This document shows positions 34,186 to 43,396 of a stretch of 64,000 nucleotides of DNA, piece by piece. The DNA lies in NCBI GenBank assembly GCA_965199235.1, contig CBDAQU010000001.1, forward strand, positions 372,001 to 436,000, read 5' to 3'. The DNA is from BOG-908 sp965199235 (lineage in GTDB: Bacteria; Pseudomonadota; Alphaproteobacteria; Acetobacterales; Acetobacteraceae). Made by a program: the position numbers and the translations under genes. Within the stretch, counting starts at the first letter, position 1. Each line of letters opens with the position of its first letter. The notes beneath the pieces are model-generated. The model did no database searches. It was not told where the DNA came from and saw nothing but the letters and a program-made list of their open reading frames with translations.

Positions 34186-35352
34186 GTGGAATTTAAGCTA
34201 AAAACTTTGCCGGTGGCTCCAATGGGGCAGCTCCGTGCCATTCAGGCGCTCAGAGCTATTGCCGCGCTGTTCGTCGTCGTCTTTCACACTACTGTGCTTT
34301 GGCACGACAAGTTTGATGCAACTGCCAAACCTTGGGCCAACGGCGGGGCTGGCGTTGACCTGTTCTTTGTCATCAGCGGCTTCATCATGGTGGTGTCGTC
34401 CCGCAGGCTGGTCAATTTGGCCGATGGCTGGAGACGCTTTCTGACGCTTCGGCTGGTCCGGATCGTGCCGATGTACTGGCTGGTCACCGCCGCGAAGCTC
34501 GCGGCGATTTCGGCAATCCCGTCGATGGCGCTTCATACTCGACCGACGGCCTGGAACGTCATCGCGTCCTTTCTCTTTATTCCGTCAAGAGATGCGTTGG
34601 GGATCGTACGCCCAGTGGTCGAGGTGGGCTGGACCTTGTCTTTCGAGCTGCTGTTCTACGCGGCCTTTGCGTGTTCCCTCCTTGTCCGGGTCCGGGCCAG
34701 CGCGGTGGTCATCCCGATCATGACCGGTCTCGCCGTCGCCTCAATTTTCGTGCAGCCGCAATGGCCTGCGGTGATGTCACTGGCCGACCCTATCGTGTTC
34801 GAGTTCGTGTTTGGCCTGTTGCTGGGCGAGGCATTCGTTCGAGGGAAGCTTCCGACCGGCCGAATGGGCTGGTTCTGCGCGTTGACGATCGCGGTTCTTG
34901 GCCTCGCCGCGCTGCCGGTGAGTGGGCAGGGCGAACGGGTGATCGTTTGGGGTGGCGCAGCAACGTTGGCGTTGTCGGCAAGCGTGGCTATCGAAGGGTG
35001 GATCAGCAGCGTCTTGCCGAAGTTTCTCGTCCGTTTGGGGGAAGCATCCTACTCGCTTTACCTGACGCACGCTTTCGCCTTGCCGGTTGCAGGGGTGATC
35101 GCTGCCAGAACCGGCATGACCGGCACCACTCTGGCGATTTTCTTTGCGGCGACGGGTATTTTAGCAAGTGTTGCGTCGTCACTGGTCGTGTTTCGGTTCA
35201 TCGAAACGCCGATCACCAATTGGCTTCGCCAGGCGATCGACGATCGCGGACGCATCCGCCCTTGGGGTCAGCTGCTCGGGTCGGGTCCTAACGTGTCTTC
35301 CAGGCGCCCACGCTCTCTTCGCCCGATCGCCAACTCCGTCACCACACCGTGA
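34186..35352 (+). CDS. Acyltransferase 3 family membrane protein (OafA/YrhL type)
   Basis: A 388-residue, about ten-helix membrane O-acyltransferase that acetylates or otherwise acylates extracellular polysaccharide or lipopolysaccharide. Signatures are QLRAIQALRAIAALFVVVFH (with the conserved His), the GAGVDLFFVISGFIMV motif, FLTLRLVRIVPMYWLVT and VGWTLSFELLFYAAFA. GTG at 34186 is preferred over TTG at 34180, because GAGGA at 34175-34179 is well spaced only for the former. The last 30 residues after RFIETPITNWLRQ are encoded on the strand opposite trmJ and look like read-through tail, so the 3' end may have been altered. Confidence 0.87.
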   Translation: MEFKLKTLPVAPMGQLRAIQALRAIAALFVVVFHTTVLWHDKFDATAKPWANGGAGVDLFFVISGFIMVVSSRRLVNLADGWRRFLTLRLVRIVPMYWLVTAAKLAAISAIPSMALHTRPTAWNVIASFLFIPSRDALGIVRPVVEVGWTLSFELLFYAAFACSLLVRVRASAVVIPIMTGLAVASIFVQPQWPAVMSLADPIVFEFVFGLLLGEAFVRGKLPTGRMGWFCALTIAVLGLAALPVSGQGERVIVWGGAATLALSASVAIEGWISSVLPKFLVRLGEASYSLYLTHAFALPVAGVIAARTGMTGTTLAIFFAATGILASVASSLVVFRFIETPITNWLRQAIDDRGRIRPWGQLLGSGPNVSSRRPRSLRPIANSVTTP

Positions 35353-36077
35353 AGTGTGCGCAGTTCCTGTTCCGTCACCTCGCCACGCTGGAACAGGTGA
35401 CGCAGGTTGCGTACCATGCCCGGCCGCTTGGGCGCATTTCGCAGGAAGCCGCACGCGTCGAGCTGGTCGACAAGATGTGAGAGGAAGTTCTCCAGCCTGT
35501 CTTTTGTCGCAACGATCGTCTCGTTGGTCATCAGCACGCGCGGTGTCGTATCGTCTATGGTCTGCCACCATTCGTAGGCCATCACCATCACCGCCTGTGC
35601 GAGGTTCAACGAGGTGAAGGCCGGGTTCATCGGGTAGCGGATCAGAGCGTCGGCCTGGGCCATGTCGTCGTTGTCGAGCCCTGCCCGTTCCGGCCCGAAA
35701 AGCAGGCCGCAGCGCAGGTTGCGCGTGCAGATCTCGCGCAGTTCGGCTGCCGCACCACGGGCAGTCAGCACCGTCTTGACGATGTGGCGCGGCCTTGGGC
35801 AGGTGGCGAACACATGATGCAGGTCGGCCACCGCATCCGGCACCGTGTCGTGCACCGTCAGCGCGTCCAGCAGCCGCTGCGCGCCGGAAGCGTTGTTCCA
35901 GGCACGCTCCTGCGGCCAGCCATCGCGCGGGGCGACCAGGCGCAGATGGAACAGCCCGCCATTGGCCATGGCGCGCGCGACGGCGCCGATGTTGTCGGCC
36001 AGTTGCGGGCGCACGAGGATGACGACGGGGCTTTGCCCGATCGGGTGAAGGTCGGCGCCCCCGTCACGGCCGGTCAT
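35268..36077 (-). CDS. trmJ: tRNA (cytidine/uridine-2'-O-)-methyltransferase TrmJ
   Basis: A 269-residue SPOUT-class RNA methyltransferase expected to modify position 32 of tRNAs. Family features: VVILVRPQLADNIGAVARAMANGGLFHLRLVAPRDGWP at the start, LLFGPERAGLDNDDMAQADALIRYPMNPAFTSLNLAQAVMVMAYE forming the trefoil-knot SAM site, and a helical C-terminal tail. The start is the ATG at 36077, which overlaps the cysS stop (ATGA); the longer GTG at 36089 lies inside cysS. Its 3' end overlaps the convergent acyltransferase gene by 85 bases. TrmJ's closest relatives are sometimes annotated TrmH or LasT; the motifs favour TrmJ. Confidence 0.88.
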   Translation of the reverse strand: MTGRDGGADLHPIGQSPVVILVRPQLADNIGAVARAMANGGLFHLRLVAPRDGWPQERAWNNASGAQRLLDALTVHDTVPDAVADLHHVFATCPRPRHIVKTVLTARGAAAELREICTRNLRCGLLFGPERAGLDNDDMAQADALIRYPMNPAFTSLNLAQAVMVMAYEWWQTIDDTTPRVLMTNETIVATKDRLENFLSHLVDQLDACGFLRNAPKRPGMVRNLRHLFQRGEVTEQELRTLHGVVTELAIGRRERGRLEDTLGPDPSS

Positions 36078-37414
36078 GCACGGCGCCACGTCGTGCCGGA
36101 GGATGAATCCTCAAGTAGCACGCCCTGCTCGGCCAACTCGCGGCGGATCGCGTCCGCCCGTTCGTAGTCGCGCGCACGCCGCGCGGCCAGGCGTTCGGCA
36201 ATTGCAGCCTCCACGCCGGCATCATCGGCACCGCGAAACCATGCGCTCGGCTCAGCCTGCAGAATACCGAGCAGCGCGCCTGCGGCACGCAAGCCCGACG
36301 AGGCGGCGGTGTCTCCTGCCATGGCAAGGTCGGCAAGCTGCCGCATTTCGGCGATTGCGCCAGGGGTGTTGAGATCGTCGCAGAGTGCGTGCAGAATCGG
36401 CTCGGGCACGGCGTCGGCGGGCACGGCCGGCATGCGCTCCAGCGCACGATAGAAGCGGTCCAATCCCTGTTTTGCTTCGATCAGGGCAGCATCGGTGAAA
36501 TCGAGCACGGCGCGGTAATGCGTGCGCAAGATCAGCAAACGCACCGCTTCGGCCGGCGCACGCACCACCACCTCACGCAGAGTGGTAAAGTTGCCGAGGC
36601 TTTTGGACATCTTCGCCCCGTTCACCTGCAGCATGCCGTTATGCAGCCACACGCGTGCAAACACGCTGCCGGGAAAGGCGCACACGCTCTGCGCGCGCTC
36701 GTTCTCGTGATGCGGAAACAGCAGGTCCATCCCGCCGCCATGGATGTCGAAGCTCTCGCCCAGGTAGCGCCAGGCCATGGCGCTGCACTCGATATGCCAC
36801 CCCGGCCGGCCGCGTCCCCACGGGCTGTCCCAGCCTGGCTGATCGGGCGTCGAGGGTTTCCAGAGCACAAAGTCACCGGGGTCTCGCTTGTAGGGCGCGA
36901 CCTCCACGCGGGCGCCAGCCAGCAGGTCGTCCGGGCTGCGGCCGGAGAGCGCGCCGTACTGGGCGAAACTGGCGACGGCGAACAGGACGTGGCCGTCCGC
37001 GGCGTAGGCGTGGCCGTCGGCGATCAGCCTCTCGATGACCTGCACCATCTCGGGCACGTGCGCAGTGGCACAGGGCTCCACGTCGGGCGGCAAATTACCG
37101 ATCGCCGCCATGTCGTCGTGGTAGTCCCGCGTGGTGCGCGCCGTCACCGCGCCGATCGTCTCGCCGCTCTCGGCCGCGCGGGCTGCAATCTTGTCGTCCA
37201 CGTCTGTGATGTTGCGCACGTAGGTGACGCGCGGGTACAGGTGGCGCAGCAGACGGGCCACCACGTCGAACACCACGGTCGAGCGGATGTTGCCAAGGTG
37301 CGGCAGGTCATACACGGTGGGGCCGCACACATACATGCGCACATGGTCGGGGTCGGCTGGCGTGAACGGCTCACGCATGCGGGTCCGGCTGTTGTGGAAA
37401 ACCAGTATCGGCAT
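36074..37414 (-). CDS. cysS: Cysteinyl-tRNA synthetase
   Basis: A 446-residue class I aminoacyl-tRNA synthetase charging tRNA-Cys. The HIGH-type motif is PHLGN in YVCGPTVYDLPHLGNIRS, with the first zinc Cys in YVCGPT. The second zinc region WHIECSAM and the HHENE motif (FPHHENERAQS) are present, and the KMSKS loop is AKMSKSLGNF. A helical tRNA-binding C-terminus follows. The ATG at 37414 (MPILVFHNSRTR) is chosen over an upstream TTG. It leads a two-gene operon with trmJ. Confidence 0.95.
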   Translation of the reverse strand: MPILVFHNSRTRMREPFTPADPDHVRMYVCGPTVYDLPHLGNIRSTVVFDVVARLLRHLYPRVTYVRNITDVDDKIAARAAESGETIGAVTARTTRDYHDDMAAIGNLPPDVEPCATAHVPEMVQVIERLIADGHAYAADGHVLFAVASFAQYGALSGRSPDDLLAGARVEVAPYKRDPGDFVLWKPSTPDQPGWDSPWGRGRPGWHIECSAMAWRYLGESFDIHGGGMDLLFPHHENERAQSVCAFPGSVFARVWLHNGMLQVNGAKMSKSLGNFTTLREVVVRAPAEAVRLLILRTHYRAVLDFTDAALIEAKQGLDRFYRALERMPAVPADAVPEPILHALCDDLNTPGAIAEMRQLADLAMAGDTAASSGLRAAGALLGILQAEPSAWFRGADDAGVEAAIAERLAARRARDYERADAIRRELAEQGVLLEDSSSGTTWRRA

Positions 37415-37604
37415 TTGTGGAGCGCTTGTGCGGAGTTTCGCGAGCCTGTGCAATCGGGTCAGAAGCGGCGCCGACCACTCGACAAGCCGATCCAGTGTGG
37501 CATCAGGGCTCTTTCACGGCTGCCTTACCGGCGGGCCGGACTGCAGACCAGGAGGCATCGCCCCCTGGTCCTTCGCTCATGAACCCCGCCTGCACCCGCT
37601 GCCG

Positions 37605-38618
37605 TCAATGATGGCGCTCTTCCGGATGGCCGGCTGGCGCAGGATGCGGAGCAGGCGCTGCACGAGGGGCGCTCATCGGCCGTGCGGCTCCGACGCGCGG
37701 TGCCACAGGACCGCGCATTGCCGGGCTCGACGTACGAAGAGCCGGATGGGAGACGGCAGGGCTGCCTGCCGGCCGCAAGGCAGGCTCACGCGCGGCACGG
37801 ACCGGGTTTGCGGCCGTGGTGGCTCGCGACGGCTCGCTCGTTCTGGCGGCCTCTGCCGGCCGGGCCAGCGGGGTGCCGGCAGGGCGAGCCGGCACCACGC
37901 CAGAACCCCTGAGCTCGGCGGGGCGGGCTGTCGCCGCGATGACTGGATTGCCATGGTTGACCGCGGCCCTCAGCTCGGGATTTTGCGCCGCCGCGCGTTC
38001 GTGTTGCTGCTGGGACTCGGTTGCCCGCACATGCTGTTCATGGGCGAACGACTCTTCTGCCGGCGTCGGGCGGGCGGCAATGCCGTTCGGGCCGTTGAAG
38101 CTGACTCGGTTGCTGGTGGTGTTGATCACGGTGCGATCGAAGACGTTGGTCACGTGAACACTGCCAAAATTGTTGACCGCGCGGTTGTAGGCGAAGGCGC
38201 CGCCTCTCCATTCGCCGCCCAGGAAGCCGACCCCGCCATAGCCGAAGCCATAGTTGATGCCGCCGTAGAAGCCGACATGCGGCCCCCAATACCCGCGATT
38301 GAAGACGTAAAGGCCGTTGTTGAAACCCCAGTAGCCGGGGGTCCAGAGCAGGCCCACCGCCGGCGGCTGCACCCATGTGCCAGGCACCCAGTAGTAGCCG
38401 CCCTCCGACGCGTAGTTCCAAAATCCTGGCGTCCACAAATAGCCAGGAGCGGGCAGAGGAGGCTGCACGTAGACTGGAAGCACAGGCGGCGCGATGGTGA
38501 TCGACAGGCCGACGCCGAACTGCGCCCAGGCGGGCGACGCTGGCAGCATCGTCAAAGGGGCAGCCAGCATCGCCAAAGCAAACGGTGCCGCGACGAGAGT
38601 GAAACGGGACGGGCGCAT
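37605..38618 (-). CDS. Secreted YXWGXW-repeat protein
   Basis: A 337-residue exported protein. A signal peptide (MRPSRFTLVAAPFALAMLAA...PAWA) leads into aromatic repeats GYLWTPGFWNY, GGYYWVPGTWVQPP, GLLWTPGYWGFN and FNRGYWGPHVGFYGGINYGFGYGG, the hallmark of the YXWGXW family. The C-terminal third is Ala/Pro/Arg-rich and probably disordered. These proteins are common in alpha- and betaproteobacteria but have no assigned function; an envelope location is likely. AAGGAT lies upstream of the ATG at 38618. It is monocistronic as far as can be seen. Confidence 0.8.
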   Translation of the reverse strand: MRPSRFTLVAAPFALAMLAAPLTMLPASPAWAQFGVGLSITIAPPVLPVYVQPPLPAPGYLWTPGFWNYASEGGYYWVPGTWVQPPAVGLLWTPGYWGFNNGLYVFNRGYWGPHVGFYGGINYGFGYGGVGFLGGEWRGGAFAYNRAVNNFGSVHVTNVFDRTVINTTSNRVSFNGPNGIAARPTPAEESFAHEQHVRATESQQQHERAAAQNPELRAAVNHGNPVIAATARPAELRGSGVVPARPAGTPLARPAEAARTSEPSRATTAANPVRAAREPALRPAGSPAVSHPALRTSSPAMRGPVAPRVGAARPMSAPRAAPAPHPAPAGHPEERHH

Positions 38619-38787
38619 GATCGTATCCTTTTCGACATCGGCGGAACTGGTGACGCGGCAAATGCAGCGCAGCCCGACACACACCATATCGGCACCGATT
38701 GCAGCAAGAATACGGCGCATACTTGTTGGAATGGGCACCGAATGACGATGCCCGCGCCGTCAGTTCTCCGAAGTGATCGGTGGCGGC

Positions 38788-39021
38788 TTATGCCCTGTTG
38801 TCCGGCGTCTTTGGCTCCGCCGTACCCGGCTGTGTCGGTGCGGGGTCATGATCCTCGACAAGCCAGCGCCGCAGGACCACGTGACGGTCCTCGTCGACGA
38901 GGCACACCATGCAGTGGATCTCGTCGTCGGTCGCCAGGTGGCCCAACTCGGCATCCGTCATGCCGCATTCCGGGCAGGCATAGCGGTAGCAGCGGATTTC
39001 GACATGCGTGATCTTCGACAT
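38788..39021 (-). CDS. Small putative zinc-ribbon protein
   Basis: A 77-residue protein with two CxxC pairs, CPEC (Cys16, Cys19) and CMVC (Cys37, Cys40), spaced as in a zinc ribbon, followed by the acidic stretch LVEDHDPAPTQPGTAEPKTP. No domain name can be given. It may bind nucleic acid or be a small regulator. It lies alone between the YXWGXW gene and the beta-propeller gene. Confidence 0.55.
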   Translation of the reverse strand: MSKITHVEIRCYRYACPECGMTDAELGHLATDDEIHCMVCLVDEDRHVVLRRWLVEDHDPAPTQPGTAEPKTPDNRA

Positions 39022-39086
39022 CGGTCGGCCTACAGAAGGAACACCGTGGCAACAGTACGCAGCCGCCGTCCCACGGTTCCCGCAAG

Positions 39087-40559
39087 CTACCAGGTGAACG
39101 CGTAGACCGTGTTGTCGCCGGCGACGTACAGATGATGGTTGGCTGCGATCAGGGTCTGAAAATGACGCAGCCCCGTCATCGTCGTTCCTGCGCCGGAAAA
39201 CACGGTGGCCCCGGTGATCGCGTCGAAACCGTGCAGCATGTTGTCGCCTTCCGCACCCGCCACCCAGACCAGCGGGTCAACCCCGCCGCCGGACGTGGTG
39301 ATGATCGGCGCGCCGCGGCCGTTGAACGCCGAACACCATTGGATGGAGATCGGGCTTGCACCGGTGCCGGACACGCTCAGCATGGTGATGTTGTCGTTCG
39401 AGCAGGACAGCCCGCTGTAGCTGGTGAATGCCACCAGCGTCGCGCCGTCGACGTTGTAGACCGCGGGCGCGGTGATGATGCCGCTGTTGGAGACTTGCGT
39501 GGTGGTGATCTGTCCGCCGATGCCGCCCATGTTGGAGCGGCTCACCAGGTAGGCGTTGCCGTCCTTGCCCATCGCGATCAGCAGGGGCACGTCCTTGCCC
39601 GTGCTGGACCTGACCTGCAACGGCAGGGCTTCGGTTCCGCCCAGATCGGCATCGTCGTTGTCGAGCGTCTGCCAGTTCGACGGCGTGTAGAAATCCTTCG
39701 TCGCCGCAGAATGCGCCAGCCCAGGTTTGAGGCGCAGAATCGCCTCGCCGTCCATCCAGTCGTTGTCGGCGTTGAAGGTGTTGCCGGTGGTGACGAACAG
39801 CGACGATCCATCAGCAGCCGCACCGCCCTGCGACCAGATCCCGCCGCCAGTGTCGCGCGTCGCCCAGTAGCCTGTCACCGCGGGCGAGGCCGTCTGCAAC
39901 TGAACCACAACGCCGTGATAGGTCCCGCAATCGCCGGAGCGGGCGGCGTAATCGACATAGATGGAGCCCTTGAAGGACAGCACGGCGCTTCGTTCGCCCT
40001 GCGTGGTGCTGTCGAAGGTGATCCCCTGTGCCGCAAGGGACGCCTGCACGTCGACCGGCCAGCCGGCCGCTAACTGACCGGTCGTGGCTGACAGCCCGTA
40101 GATCATCTGGCGCGGCCCGCTCGCAGTCTCCGTCAGCGCGTCGAAGTAGAGGATGCCCGTGGCGGGGTCGATCACGGGCGTGCCGGTCACGCCTTCCGGG
40201 TCGATGTTGCCGCAGGGCAGCTCGTTCTGGGTGACCGAGGAGGCGAGCGGGGTCTGCCAGACGGTCGCACCGGTGTTTGCGTTGAGTCCCAGGATCAGGT
40301 TGCTCTCCGTCGCCACGATCAGCAGCGGCACGGCGGCGCCAGGCGGGTTCCAATAGAGCGGCTGGGCGTAGACGTTGCCGGTGAAGGCGGCGCTGAAGGC
40401 AGGGTCCTGATGGAGGCCGGCTGCGGCAGCCGATGTCAGGCCCGGCGCGCCGTAAAGACCGTGCCGGTTGTTGCCGTTGTGATATGTCAGAACGCCCTGC
40501 TCGGCGGCCGAGGCCGGCGCTGCGGCGAGCAGTCCGAGTATGGCCAGCACAGTTTTCAT
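39087..40559 (-). CDS. Secreted PQQ-type beta-propeller protein
   Basis: A 490-residue protein with a signal peptide (MKTVLAILGLLAAAPASAAE). The mature part has repeated blades of the form LLIVATESNLILGLNANTGATVWQTPL, GTPVIDPATGILYFDAL and LHGFDAITGATVFSGAG, resembling PQQ-dependent dehydrogenase propellers. It lacks the N-terminal cytochrome or clear PQQ-ligand Trp-docking set and the adjacent disulfide, so it is more likely a binding or structural propeller than a dehydrogenase. It is monocistronic, with AGGAGGGCG upstream of the ATG. Function unknown. Confidence 0.75.
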   Translation of the reverse strand: MKTVLAILGLLAAAPASAAEQGVLTYHNGNNRHGLYGAPGLTSAAAAGLHQDPAFSAAFTGNVYAQPLYWNPPGAAVPLLIVATESNLILGLNANTGATVWQTPLASSVTQNELPCGNIDPEGVTGTPVIDPATGILYFDALTETASGPRQMIYGLSATTGQLAAGWPVDVQASLAAQGITFDSTTQGERSAVLSFKGSIYVDYAARSGDCGTYHGVVVQLQTASPAVTGYWATRDTGGGIWSQGGAAADGSSLFVTTGNTFNADNDWMDGEAILRLKPGLAHSAATKDFYTPSNWQTLDNDDADLGGTEALPLQVRSSTGKDVPLLIAMGKDGNAYLVSRSNMGGIGGQITTTQVSNSGIITAPAVYNVDGATLVAFTSYSGLSCSNDNITMLSVSGTGASPISIQWCSAFNGRGAPIITTSGGGVDPLVWVAGAEGDNMLHGFDAITGATVFSGAGTTMTGLRHFQTLIAANHHLYVAGDNTVYAFTW

Positions 40560-40639
40560 GGTCGCCCTCCTGAAACTTCCGGTTGTGGAAGCTCAATCAG
40601 GCGCAACCGTAGGCCGTGGAATGTTCAAAACCTAGTGAA

Positions 40640-41803
40640 TTAACCGAGTCTTACGAGGGCGTCGCCCTTGAGGTCGGCGATGGTCGGGTAGCCGTCGACC
40701 GCCATGTAGAGGTCGGCCTCCGCCAGCAGGCATCGCAGGACGTGGACCGCGCCTTCCTCGCCGCCCAAGGCCAGTCCGTAGGCGTATGGCCGGCCGACGC
40801 CGACTGCGGTCGCCCCCATGGCCAGCGCCTTGACAACGTCCACGCCCGTGCGCACGCCCGAATCGAACAGCACCGGCACCGAGCCGGCTGCCTTGACCAC
40901 AGCCGGCAGGAAATTGAGGGCGCCGATGCCGCCATTGGCCTGCCGGCCGCCGTGATTGGAACAGTAGATGCCGTCCACCCCGCCATCGATCGCCCGGCTT
41001 GCGTCGTCGGGGTGGCAGATGCCTTTCATAAGCAGCGGCAGCCTGGTCATCGAGCGCAGCCAGGGCAGGTCGGCCCAGGTGAGAGGGTTGCCGAACACCC
41101 TGGCCCATTGCCGTGTCGCCGCCGGAACGTCCTCCTCCGGCGGCTTGGCCAGCATGGCGCGGAACACCGGATCGGAAAAGTAATTCTCCAGACACAGGCC
41201 ACGGAGCTGAGGGAAGTTCGCCGTCGTCAGGTCACGCGGGCGCCAGCCGGTCAGCCAGGTGTCCAGCGTCACCACGATGCCCTTGAACCCGGCCGCCTCC
41301 GCGCGATGCACCAGGCTCTCGGCCAGCGCGCGGTCGTTTGGCGTGTAGAGCTGGAAGAAGCCCGGCGTATCGCCCAGCGCCGCAGCCACTGTCTCCAGCG
41401 GGTCGACCATCAGGGTGGAGGCGACCATGGGCACGCCGGTGCGGGCGGCGGCGCGGGCAGCGGCGACGTCGCCATGCCCATCGGTCGGGCACAGGCCGAT
41501 GACGCCGACAGGGCTCATGAACAACGGGGATGGCAGCCGCAAGCCGAACAGCTCGATGGAGAGGTCGCGCTTGACGGCGCCCACGAACATCCGTGGTACT
41601 AGCCCCCAGCCGTCGAACGCGGTCACGTTGGCGTCCTGGGTGCGCTCGTTGCCGCAGCCCCCTGCGACGTAGGACACCAGGCTGGGCGACATCGCGGCGT
41701 GGGCGCGTGCCTCCAGCTCGTCGAAGCGGATCGGGTAGGCAGGCTGGCGGCCGGCCAGTCCGCCGAAATAGATCTCGTTCTGGAAGTCGCCGAAATGGGG
41801 CAT
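40640..41803 (-). CDS. FMN-dependent alpha-hydroxy-acid oxidase (lactate 2-monooxygenase-like)
   Basis: A 387-residue FMN flavoprotein of the glycolate/lactate oxidase family, oxidising a 2-hydroxy acid. The catalytic base and substrate-binding arginine lie in CSNHGGRQ (His284, Arg287), and the FMN phosphate site is LFDSGVRTGVDVVKALAMGA...GVGRPYAYGLALGG. The segment VVTLDTWLTGWRPRDLTTANF is typical of the lactate 2-monooxygenase branch. The ATG at 41803 is 19 bases after the MFS stop, so the two are co-transcribed and the transporter probably imports the substrate. Lactate or mandelate-like acids are both possible. Confidence 0.87.
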   Translation of the reverse strand: MPHFGDFQNEIYFGGLAGRQPAYPIRFDELEARAHAAMSPSLVSYVAGGCGNERTQDANVTAFDGWGLVPRMFVGAVKRDLSIELFGLRLPSPLFMSPVGVIGLCPTDGHGDVAAARAAARTGVPMVASTLMVDPLETVAAALGDTPGFFQLYTPNDRALAESLVHRAEAAGFKGIVVTLDTWLTGWRPRDLTTANFPQLRGLCLENYFSDPVFRAMLAKPPEEDVPAATRQWARVFGNPLTWADLPWLRSMTRLPLLMKGICHPDDASRAIDGGVDGIYCSNHGGRQANGGIGALNFLPAVVKAAGSVPVLFDSGVRTGVDVVKALAMGATAVGVGRPYAYGLALGGEEGAVHVLRCLLAEADLYMAVDGYPTIADLKGDALVRLG

Positions 41804-41822
41804 GGTGCTTTCCTGTATTCGC

Positions 41823-43157
41823 CTAGCCCGCCAGGCGTCGCTGCATCGCCTCGGCATCGGCCCGGAACGTCAGCGAGGCCACAAGCAGCGCCACCGCCGT
41901 CGCCAGCAACGCTGCCGGGATGACGAACATCGCGCCGTGCAGCCCAGCCGCCTTGAAGGCCGGGCTGATCGCGGTCGCGCCGGCGGCTGCCATGGCTGCG
42001 CGGGCATAGTGGTCGGAGAGAAAACCCACCAGCACCGGACCGAAGGCGCCGCCGAGCAGATAGAGGCAGGCGAAGTAGATCGCCATCGCAGTCGCCCTCA
42101 GCCGCGGCTCCACGACGTCCTGAATGGCCGGGTAGACGCAGGTGTAATATTGGTACTGCAACAGCCAGCCGGCCGCGAAGATCGGAGTGAACGCAGCGAT
42201 CGAGCCTTGGCCGAGGGAGAGGGCGACCGCGGTGGCCAGGGCGGCGCCTGCCATGCTGCCGGCGCCGAGCATCAACCGCCCGCGTTCGGACCGCTTGTGG
42301 ACCCAGTCCGCGAGCCAGCCTCCCAGCGTCAGGCCGATCAGGCCGGCCACGCCCACGACGATGCCCGTCACCACAGCCGCGCGTTCCAGCGGCAGTCCGT
42401 AATAGCGTTGCAGTAGCGGGACCAGGAAGCTGTTGGCTGCGTAGGCGGAGAAATTGGCGGCGACCCCGGAGACGATGATCCACCACATCGTCGGCGTGCG
42501 CAGGATGCGGAGCAGCGGGCTGCCGGCCGCCCGGTTTCCGGCAATGGTCGCGTCCGCTTCGCCGCGCGGCGGCTCGGTGATCAGCCAGAAGAACAGAGCC
42601 AGCAGCAGCCCAGGCGCCATCGCGATGAAGAACGGCGTGCGCCACGTGCCGGACGCCTTGACGATGGCGCCGACGCTGAAAAAGGCGAGGATCAACCCTG
42701 TCGGCAAGCCGAGCATGTAGATGCCCATCGCCCTGGACCGCCTGCCAGACACAAACAGGTCGCCCACCATGGACATCGCCGCCGGACCGTAGCTGGCTTC
42801 ACCGATGCCGACGGCCATGCGCACCGCCAGGATGGAGGCAAAACTCCAGACGTAGCCGTTCAGCCCGGTGGCCAGGCTCCAAATGACCAGGCCAACAGCC
42901 ATGATCAGCTTGCGCGACCCGGCGTCGGCCAGCCGGCCGAGCGGCACCCCGGCGACCGCGTAGACCACGGTGAAGGCCGCGGCGACCAGGCCGAGTTGGA
43001 GGTCGCTGAGGCCGAACTCCACCCGCACGGGTTCGGCGATGATCGCAGGGATCGTGCGGTCGAAGAAGTTGAGCATGTTGGCCAGGAACAGCAGCGCCAG
43101 AACGCCCCAGGCATTGGTCGCGCGACGGACTGGCAGCGCCATGACATCGCCGGCCAT
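41823..43157 (-). CDS. Major facilitator superfamily transporter (putative organic-acid carrier)
   Basis: A 444-residue, 12-helix MFS permease with NMLNFFDRTIPAIIAEPVRVEFGLSD at helix 1, the signature GVPLGRLADAGSRK loop, and RMAVGIGEASYGPAAMSMVGDLF in helix 4. The pattern is that of the Spns-like/organic-acid group. ATG at 43157 is favoured; ATG at 43142 is possible. It is followed at 19 bases by the FMN hydroxy-acid oxidase, so uptake of a hydroxy acid is the best guess. The 239-base gap upstream, shared with the divergent metallo-hydrolase, probably carries the promoter. Confidence 0.85.
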   Translation of the reverse strand: MAGDVMALPVRRATNAWGVLALLFLANMLNFFDRTIPAIIAEPVRVEFGLSDLQLGLVAAAFTVVYAVAGVPLGRLADAGSRKLIMAVGLVIWSLATGLNGYVWSFASILAVRMAVGIGEASYGPAAMSMVGDLFVSGRRSRAMGIYMLGLPTGLILAFFSVGAIVKASGTWRTPFFIAMAPGLLLALFFWLITEPPRGEADATIAGNRAAGSPLLRILRTPTMWWIIVSGVAANFSAYAANSFLVPLLQRYYGLPLERAAVVTGIVVGVAGLIGLTLGGWLADWVHKRSERGRLMLGAGSMAGAALATAVALSLGQGSIAAFTPIFAAGWLLQYQYYTCVYPAIQDVVEPRLRATAMAIYFACLYLLGGAFGPVLVGFLSDHYARAAMAAAGATAISPAFKAAGLHGAMFVIPAALLATAVALLVASLTFRADAEAMQRRLAG

Positions 43158-43396
43158 TACGTGACGGCCTGATCGTGTGCCCGAACGGTCGTCCACGGGG
43201 CTTTCTTGCGGGTCACCATGTCACCGGGTGCTCTGGGCCAGAGGAAACAACGAAACGGCGCGCAAAGCCTCGTTGGCGGAGGGGCGGCGGAACAGCCGGT
43301 CGGCCGCGCCGCGGACCATTGGTCAACGCACGCCCAGACGTCAAGACGGTGGGCGTCCGTGCAGCGCCGGCGCGGCGGCCGTGTTACGAGGGTTGG

